A stretch of DNA of 7,172 nucleotides from Deltaproteobacteria bacterium (lineage in GTDB: Bacteria > Bdellovibrionota > FAC87 > UBA2466), in NCBI GenBank assembly GCA_013205415.1, contig JABMMY010000016.1:1-7172 (forward strand), written 5' to 3'. How positions within the stretch are numbered: position 1 is the stretch's first letter; every line of letters starts with the position of its first letter. The translations under genes were made by a program, and so were the position numbers. Positions 1-5,543 of the stretch are shown here, piece by piece. Below the pieces are notes generated by a model. That model was not told the DNA's origin, ran no database searches, and worked only from the letters and a program-made list of their open reading frames with translations.

Positions 1-54
1 TCTAATGCCTGTGCGGACCAAATCATGGTCATCTACCAGTAGAACATTGATCAC
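1..54 (-). CDS. Response regulator, UvrY/GacA-like, N-terminal fragment (continues off left edge)
   Basis: Only the first 18 codons are inside the window, read leftward from a GTG at 54-52. The translation is MINVLLVDDHDLVRTGIR. This is the first beta strand and the start of helix 1 of a CheY-like receiver domain, with the acidic pair D8-D9 that binds Mg2+ next to the phospho-acceptor pocket. The stretch is almost the same as the N-terminus of E. coli UvrY and Pseudomonas GacA, which are NarL/FixJ-type regulators with a C-terminal LuxR helix-turn-helix. The start is well supported: GAGGT at 65-61 on the minus strand is six bases ahead of the GTG. The tRNA-Ser gene lies just upstream on the same strand. 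The receiver family is secure; the UvrY/GacA subgroup is inferred from 18 residues, and the output domain is not visible. Confidence 0.8.
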   Translation of the reverse strand, partial: MINVLLVDDHDLVRTGIR

Positions 55-60
55 TATAAG

Positions 61-65
61 ACCTC
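61..65 (-). promoter_or_regulatory. Ribosome binding site of the response regulator
   Basis: GAGGT on the minus strand lies six bases before the GTG start at 54. It decides that start. It sits in the 19-nt gap between the CCA end of tRNA-Ser and the coding region. Confidence 0.6.
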
Positions 66-73
66 ACTTTTAA

Positions 74-162
74 TGGAGGAGAGACAGGGATTCGAACCCT
101 GGGAGGGGGTTACCCTCAACGGTTTTCAAGACCGCCGCTTTCGACCGCTCAGCCACCTCTCC
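74..162 (-). tRNA. tRNA-Ser(UGA)
   Basis: This is a complete class II tRNA of 89 nt with an encoded CCA (76-74). The acceptor stem GGAGAGG (162-156) pairs with TCTCTCC (84-78), with one G-U at the inner end. The anticodon loop CTTGAAA (130-124) gives anticodon TGA (128-126), reading UCA and related serine codons. The long variable arm has a GAGGG/CCCTC stem (117-113 with 107-103), the hallmark of serine and leucine tRNAs. The T arm is CAGGG-TTCGAAT-CCCTG (101-85). The base before CCA is T (position 77), so the discriminator is U73 where bacterial tRNA-Ser normally has G73. The gene lies 19 nt upstream of the response-regulator start on the same strand, so the two may share a transcript. Confidence 0.96.
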
Positions 163-169
163 ATTTCGG

Positions 170-198
170 ACAATACCGTATTACGGCAGTGATTGGAA
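170..198 (-). promoter_or_regulatory. Possible promoter of tRNA-Ser (minus strand)
   Basis: Read on the minus strand, TTCCAA (198-193) and TATTGT (175-170) are separated by 17 bases, and the mature tRNA begins seven bases after the -10. Each hexamer keeps only part of the sigma-70 consensus. An 11-bp palindrome, CCGTA-T-TACGG (176-186), lies in the spacer. The -35 bases are the same ones that serve as -35 of the oppositely directed promoter, so the two would compete. Spacing and position are good; the sequence match is weak. Confidence 0.3.
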
Positions 199-221
199 TG
201 CGAGATTCCATATGCTATCTT
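193..221 (+). promoter_or_regulatory. Promoter of the RelA/SpoT-like gene, with extended -10
   Basis: TTGGAA (193-198) is separated by 17 bases from TATCTT (216-221). The -10 carries an upstream TG (213-214), making an extended -10 of the form TGnTATnnT. Transcription would begin about position 228, within a few bases of the ATG at 231, so the mRNA would have almost no leader. This agrees with the lack of any Shine-Dalgarno sequence before that ATG. Confidence 0.45.
194..210. repeat. Inverted repeat, possible operator between divergent promoters
   Basis: TGGAAT (194-199) and ATTCCA (205-210) form a perfect 6-bp inverted repeat around GCGAG. It overlaps the -35 elements of both proposed divergent promoters and ends just before the plus-strand -10. 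That is a natural site for a repressor. No specific regulator family is recognised from the sequence, and a 6-bp repeat can arise by chance. Confidence 0.3.
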
Positions 222-230
222 TTATAGTTA

Positions 231-1418
231 ATGGACGTCACCCAGAATTTTGAGTTTCCTTGGCCTAGTGTCAATGTGGTTTTAGAAGGGGGGTCGATCC
301 TTGATATTCCCCATCTTGAAATTAAAACAATTGGTGAGGCCACAGCCTTTATTCAAGCTTACGGATTCGACTTAAATAACCCGGACGACCTAGAGTTGGT
401 TTGGCGGTTTTTTAACGATGCAGTTCAGTTTATTGAAAAGGTGCTGACCGATCCCGACTATTCCAAAGTTCCAGAGCATTTAAGATCTGAAAAATCGGTT
501 AACGACATTCGGCGTCTCTTTATTATTGCATCCGAAAAAAACAGAACAGATGATCAGATTTATGCCTGTGCCATCTTAAGAATCATGCACGTGATGATTC
601 ATCTTTTTTATGATCCACGATTGAAATTTTTCCAAGCGATGCAAACTCAGGTCTTAAATCGGCTAGATCAATTCTTATATGTTGATCCCACAAATGGCGT
701 GACCTATCTCGGCAAAGAGGAGGATGGCCAAGGGATTAAACTTTTGTTTTTTAAAAAGAAAGAAAGAAAAGATCCCGATCGTGAAATAATTAAACTTCTT
801 CACAAGGCCGATAGTGTAGTTGAGGAGATTTATGATCGCGTAGGAATCCGGTTAGTTACAGAAACTAAATTGGATGCCTTTAGAGCTGTTCGAGTTCTAC
901 TTGAAAAAAACATTATTAGTTTACCTAATATTCGCCCGGGAAGATCTCGCAATCGTCTAGTTGATTTAAAAAGAGTTCAATTTGAATTAGATCGCATTGC
1001 AATCCACCTGAAAAAAACACCAGAGCCAGCTCCTTATATTGAACGAATGATTAAACGATTGGAAAAGCGAATCGGTTACGGACGCATGGGACGAAGTCTG
1101 CTGAATCCTCACACCAGTGAACATTATAAAGCCATTCAGTTTACCTGCCGAGAGTTGGTAAAGGTGAGAAATCCCCAACACCAGACCTATACGCAGCTTG
1201 CCACGCAACTACCCAACATGTCGGGGGGCACTCAACTATTTAATGAGTTATTCCCTACAGTACCAGCGCCGTTTGAATATGGATTTTTTCCCTATGAAAT
1301 TCAGATTATGGATGTAAAGGCCTACGCAGATAGTATCTTTGGCAAAAGTAACCACGAAGAGTATCGAAGAAAACAACTTAACGCTGCCCGACATAGAGTG
1401 TTTGGAAGAAAAACATAA
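231..1418 (+). CDS. Uncharacterised protein with a diverged RelA/SpoT-like synthetase domain
   Basis: This is a 395-aa, probably cytoplasmic protein with no signal peptide or membrane helix. Residues 1-160 look mostly helical. The rest carries spaced motifs reminiscent of the RelA/SpoT (p)ppGpp synthetase fold, in the right order. A lysine-rich stretch (about 173-180) is followed by DRVGIR at 202-207, like the DxxGxR motif whose Asp binds Mg2+. Next comes HYKAIQF at 298-304, like the NGYxSxH segment whose Tyr stacks on guanine. Last is YEIQI at 355-359, like EIQIRT with the catalytic Glu (here E356), followed by a basic tail to 392. Differences are clear: Gln303 replaces the usual His, and about 150 residues separate the Asp and Glu motifs, which is more than in RelA. 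ATG 231 is the first start after an in-frame stop at 225, has no Shine-Dalgarno and sits next to an extended -10. The reading frame is certain; the enzymatic role is inference, and a catalytically changed or dead relative is possible. Confidence 0.85.
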   Translation: MDVTQNFEFPWPSVNVVLEGGSILDIPHLEIKTIGEATAFIQAYGFDLNNPDDLELVWRFFNDAVQFIEKVLTDPDYSKVPEHLRSEKSVNDIRRLFIIASEKNRTDDQIYACAILRIMHVMIHLFYDPRLKFFQAMQTQVLNRLDQFLYVDPTNGVTYLGKEEDGQGIKLLFFKKKERKDPDREIIKLLHKADSVVEEIYDRVGIRLVTETKLDAFRAVRVLLEKNIISLPNIRPGRSRNRLVDLKRVQFELDRIAIHLKKTPEPAPYIERMIKRLEKRIGYGRMGRSLLNPHTSEHYKAIQFTCRELVKVRNPQHQTYTQLATQLPNMSGGTQLFNELFPTVPAPFEYGFFPYEIQIMDVKAYADSIFGKSNHEEYRRKQLNAARHRVFGRKT

Positions 1419-1442
1419 GGTCGAGTTTTTAGTTCATTAATT

Positions 1443-1451
1443 TGCTATAAT
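1443..1451 (+). promoter_or_regulatory. Extended -10 promoter of the GYF_2 gene, predicted leaderless start
   Basis: TGCTATAAT is a perfect extended -10 (TG, one base, TATAAT at 1446-1451). No convincing -35 is seen at 16-18 bases upstream, which extended -10 promoters tolerate. The ATG at 1459 starts seven bases after the hexamer, just where transcription should begin, so the mRNA is predicted to be leaderless. The AAGG at 1453-1456 is too close to the ATG to act as a normal ribosome binding site. Confidence 0.5.
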
Positions 1452-1458
1452 TAAGGTC

Positions 1459-2829
1459 ATGTCCGACCCCCTTATCAATCAAATTGAGTATTTCATTGGA
1501 ATTGAAGGTGAGCAAAAGGGCCCTTTTTCATTTGGCGATATTCAAGGAATGATCTCAAGCGGAGAGATTAATTCTAAAACCCCTATTTGGCATTCAGAGT
1601 TGTCGGGATGGGATTGTGTGGAGGGTTTGAAAGAGTTCACTAGCGAAACCCCAGAAGAGAAAATAGCTCCCAAGCTAACTTCCCCGCTGTCTTTAGAAAT
1701 AAAAAACGGGAAACAGATCTCTGCGCCAAATCATTCACTCAAAAAGAGACCCTCGAAAGAATCGGATCCATTTGAAACCGTTTTTTCAGGAAAAATAGAC
1801 ATCGAGAAGCCCATTGAAAATAACGGTTTCAAAAGCTGGATTATTACCGGTGCAATAATGGGTGGTTTGTTAGCGGCTGCGACTTTTTATGTATTAACCC
1901 AAACTCCGCCCCCACAAGTCGTCTCGAAGAAAACTGTGAAGGTAAGCGCCTCACAACAAAGAGGCTTAAGTCTAAGCCAAGCGCAAATAAAGTTTAATAA
2001 AGAACCCGAATCTGGGATTCCAGAATTAATTGCAGTCCTAAAAGTTAACTCGACAGATAATGTGGGTTTGGAGGCGCTAGAAACGTTATTATCCTATTAT
2101 CGCCAGAAACAAATGACTAGTGAGGCTGGAAAGGTATTAATGATAGCCAAACGCCCCCTGGAGGCTTTAGGTTTTTTTCTTCAGGAGCCACGTGACTTGG
2201 TCGGCGCTGAAACCGCCTATGAAGAGGCGGCTAATATGGCGAAAGGTAATGAGAGAAAAGAATTAATATTAAAACAGATCACATTACTTTTGGGATCTGT
2301 TGTCGGCATGGAAAAGGCTATCAATAGAATCAAACTTCTAGACCAAGAGTTTCCCGGAACACAGCACCCCTACCAATATTATTTAAAGTCCACCGAGGGG
2401 AAGATTGCCGATATTTTTGCTCGTACCGCCTTTCACTATAATGAAACGCTAGGGGAGTTTTTAATTAGTAATCTTTCACAGGTGAGATTACTAGAAAAAC
2501 CTCTACTGAGGGTCACGAAAGACAAGTTAGGAAAGTATCAAATTTCGGCGACCTATAAGGGAACGGTAAATTTTCATAATGATCGGATTCCTAATATTTT
2601 CTTTGTGTTTTTGCTTTCCAATGAACAGTGGATAATCGTGGATACTAATTTAACCAAAGAAAGAACTGCTGCGGCAAAAGAGGCTCAGAAGATCCATTTA
2701 ACAAATGGGGTCACAGAAAATGAAATGTTACAAGGCTTAGAGAATTTATTTAAAACGCAGTTTCCGGCTAAAGGACTACACGAAATCATCTCTTCACAAA
2801 AAACTCGCCCTAGTAATAGCGACGAATAA
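1459..2829 (+). CDS. GYF_2-domain single-pass membrane protein with TPR-like helical part
   Basis: This 456-aa protein has three visible parts. Residues about 9-60 form a GYF_2 (DUF4339-type) domain: a YF start, then GPFSFGDI at 21-28, a SGEI turn at 34-37, TPIW at 41-44 and a tryptophan at 51. Such domains are thought to bind proline-rich peptides or act as protein-interaction modules. A polar, probably disordered linker (61-122) follows. Residues about 126-147 are one hydrophobic helix with no signal-peptidase site nearby, so the N-terminal domain should be cytoplasmic and the rest periplasmic. Residues 165-300 are amphipathic helices with a TPR-like pattern (for example AETAYEEAANMAK at 250-262). 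Residues 310-440 look mixed alpha/beta and are not recognised. The gene lies 40 bp after the RelA/SpoT-like gene but has its own extended -10. The domain layout is well supported; the biological role is unknown. A scaffold or adaptor linking a cytoplasmic partner to the envelope is the simplest idea. Confidence 0.88.
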   Translation: MSDPLINQIEYFIGIEGEQKGPFSFGDIQGMISSGEINSKTPIWHSELSGWDCVEGLKEFTSETPEEKIAPKLTSPLSLEIKNGKQISAPNHSLKKRPSKESDPFETVFSGKIDIEKPIENNGFKSWIITGAIMGGLLAAATFYVLTQTPPPQVVSKKTVKVSASQQRGLSLSQAQIKFNKEPESGIPELIAVLKVNSTDNVGLEALETLLSYYRQKQMTSEAGKVLMIAKRPLEALGFFLQEPRDLVGAETAYEEAANMAKGNERKELILKQITLLLGSVVGMEKAINRIKLLDQEFPGTQHPYQYYLKSTEGKIADIFARTAFHYNETLGEFLISNLSQVRLLEKPLLRVTKDKLGKYQISATYKGTVNFHNDRIPNIFFVFLLSNEQWIIVDTNLTKERTAAAKEAQKIHLTNGVTENEMLQGLENLFKTQFPAKGLHEIISSQKTRPSNSDE

Positions 2830-2847
2830 CATTTTTAAATTAGCTCC

Positions 2848-2876
2848 GTGCCAAAATCTCAAAACACCGATAAACT
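2848..2876 (+). promoter_or_regulatory. Possible plsB promoter
   Basis: GTGCCA (2848-2853) and TAAACT (2871-2876) are 17 bases apart and each matches four of six sigma-70 consensus bases. Transcription would start near 2883, about 33 nt before the plsB start. The 86-bp gap between genes holds nothing else convincing, and no terminator was seen after the preceding gene, so plsB might instead be read through from upstream. Confidence 0.25.
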
Positions 2877-2915
2877 CTCTTTTGAAAAAATAAACATGTA
2901 GATCGAGCAACAGAT

Positions 2916-4436
2916 TTGAAAAACGCATACCAAATTATTGATAATCTCTGGGGGGCAGTATCAAAATTAGTCTTTGTGCGCTTCCAGTTTGAAATTCCCA
3001 CAGAAGAATTAAAGGAACTTCAGAAAAAAGGCCGAATTATTTTTGCGGTGACTAGTGGTGGAGTTTTTGAGTGGTTAATTATCTCTAGTTGGTGTCGCAC
3101 CCAAAACCTAGGCGTTATTTATGTTGCCAACCGAAAAACAATTTTAATACTTTCAAAACCGATACTTTTTTTGAAGGTGATATTTGGGAAATTACCACTT
3201 CCAGAACTTTTTAACTCTGCTGAGACCGGCCCCAGAATTATGTTTTGTCCCACCAACGAGCGAAAACAATTGTTTAAGCCAACCCCTGTCGAACACCTAA
3301 TTGCTAAACTACATGAGCAGTCAATTGAACCAGAGGGAACTCAGTTTTTTATTGTCCCCGTTTTAATTCTCTGGAGAAAATATACCAGGGGTGAAAGAAG
3401 ACGGTTTGATGAACTCTTGTTAGGAATTAGCTCAAATCCTAATTGGATTGGAAAGTTTTGGTATCTCCTTCGAAAGCGACAGGACTCTAATGTGAAAAGT
3501 CTGGGGTTTTTTCCTGTCGTAGAGAGGGAGCCCTTTCTTTTGGGTGAAACTCCAGATGAGATAGATGAGGGAGTTAGCCTAAAAATTGCCAGAGTCCTTC
3601 GTAGAAAAATAATAGTACTAATACAGCAGGAGATGAGGGTAGTGCTAGGACCCCGTTATCTTTCTCCCACCTCTGTAAAGGAAACCTTGATACGAGATGA
3701 GGAGGTACAAAAAGCGATTCATCTAATGGCAGAAAAGGAGGGGTTGGATAATAAAAAGGTGATGATGCTGGACTATCAGTATCTCACAGAAATTGTCGCT
3801 AGTTATACCTATCGGATTATAGAGATTCTGGCCGTTTTTTTGGGGTGGTTATTTACGAGGGTTTTCGAGGGGCTAGTTGTTCAGAGTGAAGAGATTAGCA
3901 AAGTTCGTGAGGTCATGAAGACTAAGCCGATCGTTTTTGTATCCTGTCATAGGAGTCACTTAGACTATTTAGTGGTTCCCTACGTGCTTTTTACCGAGGA
4001 CATGTTGACTCCACATATTGCGGCTGGAGTGAATTTATCCTTTTGGCCTGTCGGATATTTTCTTAGGAAATCAGGGGCGTTTTTTATTCGGAGGTCATTC
4101 AAAGGCAACGATCTCTATGCGTTACTACTTAAAAAGTATATTGAGTTTCTTCTCAAAAATCGACACAACGTGAAATTTTTTATTGAGGGAACTCGAAGTC
4201 GATCTGGAAAAATGCTTCCCCCGGCTTTTGGTATTTTAAAGATGATTTTGGAGATTTATCGCAATAAGGGGACGGAGGATATCGCATTGATTCCCGTTTC
4301 TATCTCCTACGATGAGGTTTTAGAAGAGGGCTCCTATTCAAAGGAACTAAGGGAGGGCAAAAAGGAGAAAGAAACTGCAACGGGTCTATTTAAATCCAGG
4401 AAGATTACAAAAAAAATATTGGAAAGGTCTATGTGA
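2916..4436 (+). CDS. plsB: PlsB glycerol-3-phosphate acyltransferase, N-terminal and catalytic part (frame broken near 3' end)
   Basis: PlsB transfers a fatty acyl group from acyl-ACP or acyl-CoA to position 1 of glycerol-3-phosphate at the inner membrane, the first step of phospholipid synthesis. This 506-aa frame carries all four acyltransferase blocks. They are CHRSHLDYL with the H345-x4-D350 catalytic pair, GAFFIRRSFKGN at 387-398, FIEGTRSRSGK at 422-432, and IALIPVSISYDEV at 456-468. Between blocks I and II, PHIAAGVNLSFWP is nearly identical to E. coli PlsB. The N-terminal third also has the PlsB layout. After KITKK (500) the frame departs from the family and stops six codons later. The expected continuation, NIGKVYVRF, is in the -1 frame and leads into the next entry. 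The joined product would be 859 aa, close to the roughly 800-aa E. coli enzyme. The start is a TTG at 2916, the only usable start after the in-frame stop at 2883; its ribosome binding site is poor. Whether the break is real is unresolved. Confidence 0.92.
   Translation: MKNAYQIIDNLWGAVSKLVFVRFQFEIPTEELKELQKKGRIIFAVTSGGVFEWLIISSWCRTQNLGVIYVANRKTILILSKPILFLKVIFGKLPLPELFNSAETGPRIMFCPTNERKQLFKPTPVEHLIAKLHEQSIEPEGTQFFIVPVLILWRKYTRGERRRFDELLLGISSNPNWIGKFWYLLRKRQDSNVKSLGFFPVVEREPFLLGETPDEIDEGVSLKIARVLRRKIIVLIQQEMRVVLGPRYLSPTSVKETLIRDEEVQKAIHLMAEKEGLDNKKVMMLDYQYLTEIVASYTYRIIEILAVFLGWLFTRVFEGLVVQSEEISKVREVMKTKPIVFVSCHRSHLDYLVVPYVLFTEDMLTPHIAAGVNLSFWPVGYFLRKSGAFFIRRSFKGNDLYALLLKKYIEFLLKNRHNVKFFIEGTRSRSGKMLPPAFGILKMILEIYRNKGTEDIALIPVSISYDEVLEEGSYSKELREGKKEKETATGLFKSRKITKKILERSM
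4409..4416 (+). other. A8 tract with slippery heptamer A-AAA-AAA at the plsB frame break
   Basis: The run of eight A bases is read in the upstream frame as AC-A AAA AAA A-TA, so 4409-4415 is a canonical X-XXY-YYZ -1 slippery site. A -1 slip after 4415 gives AAT ATT GGA AAG GTC TAT GTG, translating to NIGKVYV, exactly the expected PlsB sequence. A ninth A would also restore the frame. A purine-rich AGGAAG (4398-4403) lies five bases upstream, closer than in E. coli dnaX. A 6-bp hairpin, CTCTTT-CGGTT-AAAGAG (4449-4465), lies 33 bases downstream, too far to be a standard stimulator. The tract is certain; its use as a recoding signal is not. Confidence 0.5.
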
Positions 4437-5494
4437 GGTTTGCAGACGCTCTTTCGGTTAAAGAGATAATTCAAAAAGCAGATGAAAATAACGTTGAGGC
4501 GCGACGCACTCTTCAGAAGACCGCATTCCAACTTTGTAAAACGATAAATGATGTGAGCCCTATTACGCCCAAATCTATTGTGAGCAGTATTTTTTTAACC
4601 CACAGGGATCTTTCGCTGCCATTTAGTGAGGTATTGCGCATCTCAGATAGAATGGCCGATTATGTAATCTACTCTGGAATGAGTCTTAGTACGCCCCAAG
4701 AAAGTGGTTTTCGTTCCGCAGTGGAGAGTACGGTCAGAGGCCTGCAGAAAAAGGGATTCCTTTTAATTTCAGAGAGTTTAGTCAGGGAATACTCACTTGA
4801 GCATAAAAAACGGGCGGTTTTAAATTTTTATAAAAATAATGCAATCCATTGTTTTGTAATTCCTTCGATTTGCGTTCTTGCTTTTCTAGACACTCTAAAA
4901 AAAAGGAGAGCGGCTAAATCAAACCAGAAAACTTTTTACGATGATTTTATAACGAATGCGTTGGTGCTAAGAAATATTCTGAAGTTTGAATTCTTTTTTA
5001 GTCCACGAATTATATTTCCTTCGGAACTAATAAAGACATTACAGTATTTTTCTCCTGATTGCCCTTGGGAGAGTGCCGATGACCAAGGCTGGACTCAGGG
5101 ATTTCATCATTTTTTCAAAGACTGGGACGAGGCCACCGTTTATTCTGGATTGATAGGTGAGCTCCTGGAGAGCTACCTTATTTTAATGAGTTTCTTAAAT
5201 GAGCAGGAGGGGCAGACTTTTGATAAAAAGCAGTGTCTCAATAGGCTTATTAAATATGGTGAAGCAAAAAAGGATGTGGGTGATATTGCATATCCAGAAT
5301 CGATATCGATTCAGAATTTTACCAATGGCCTATTATCCTGTGTAAACAAAGGGTATCTTTCCTACGATTCAGTGGGTGATAAAACGGTTTTAAGTGTTTT
5401 GCCATCTACACTAGAGACGGAGAAAATGATCAAGGACATTCAGGACTATTTAACGCTCCTCACAGAACGGCCTTCCGTAATAGCGGCCCCTTAA
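4433..5494 (+). CDS. plsB: PlsB C-terminal part (353 aa), in -1 frame relative to the catalytic part
   Basis: This frame holds the C-terminal domain of PlsB. It opens with VRFADALSVKEI, the strand after block IV (GYVNFGEPMPL in E. coli). Residues 128-145, including NFYKNNAIHCFVIPS, match the YYRNNIAHMLVLPS segment of E. coli PlsB. The rest is helical and matches the family's tail region only loosely. Read alone it starts at GTG 4433, overlapping the upstream TGA in a GTGA junction, with GGAAAGG at 4421-4427 as a possible ribosome binding site, so coupled translation as a separate subunit is formally possible. However, family similarity continues upstream in this frame to 4415 (NIGKVY), before any start codon, which argues that the two parts are one gene. 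It contains none of the four acyltransferase blocks, so it cannot be an acyltransferase alone. Confidence 0.85.
   Translation: MRFADALSVKEIIQKADENNVEARRTLQKTAFQLCKTINDVSPITPKSIVSSIFLTHRDLSLPFSEVLRISDRMADYVIYSGMSLSTPQESGFRSAVESTVRGLQKKGFLLISESLVREYSLEHKKRAVLNFYKNNAIHCFVIPSICVLAFLDTLKKRRAAKSNQKTFYDDFITNALVLRNILKFEFFFSPRIIFPSELIKTLQYFSPDCPWESADDQGWTQGFHHFFKDWDEATVYSGLIGELLESYLILMSFLNEQEGQTFDKKQCLNRLIKYGEAKKDVGDIAYPESISIQNFTNGLLSCVNKGYLSYDSVGDKTVLSVLPSTLETEKMIKDIQDYLTLLTERPSVIAAP
5297..5312. repeat. 16-bp perfect palindrome inside plsB C-terminal part
   Basis: GAATCGATATCGATTC is its own reverse complement across all 16 bases. It lies in the codons for ESISIQ. Palindromes this long are uncommon by chance in 7 kb, but a single one inside a coding region may simply be coincidence. 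No second copy was seen in the window. Confidence 0.6.
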
Positions 5495-5507
5495 AAAAGG
5501 CCCCCTT
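5493..5507 (-). terminator. cpaF: Weak terminator candidate for the cpaF operon
   Basis: On the minus strand, AAGG-GGG-CCTT followed by TTTT lies about 37 bp beyond the cpaF stop. The stem has only four pairs and a three-base loop, so it is weak. It overlaps the last bases of plsB. On the plus strand the same bases have no U tract, so no terminator for plsB is evident. Confidence 0.22.
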
Positions 5508-5543
5508 GATTGTAATATTAAGCAGACCATTTTTGGATAAAAA

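Noticed and set aside
987..1208. 73-codon minus-strand reading frame
   Set aside because: It lies wholly inside the RelA/SpoT-like gene in antisense, has no ribosome binding site and no recognisable protein features.
4449..4465. Hairpin CTCTTT-CGGTT-AAAGAG as a frameshift stimulator
   Set aside because: It is 33 bases past the slippery site, much farther than the usual five to nine, and short; kept only as context.
4334..4531. 65-codon minus-strand reading frame across the plsB frame break
   Set aside because: It is antisense to strongly conserved PlsB sequence on both sides and shows no family motif.
5486..5507. Plus-strand terminator after plsB from GGCCCC and GGCCCCC
   Set aside because: The repeats are direct rather than inverted, the best plus-strand stem is four pairs, and no U tract follows.
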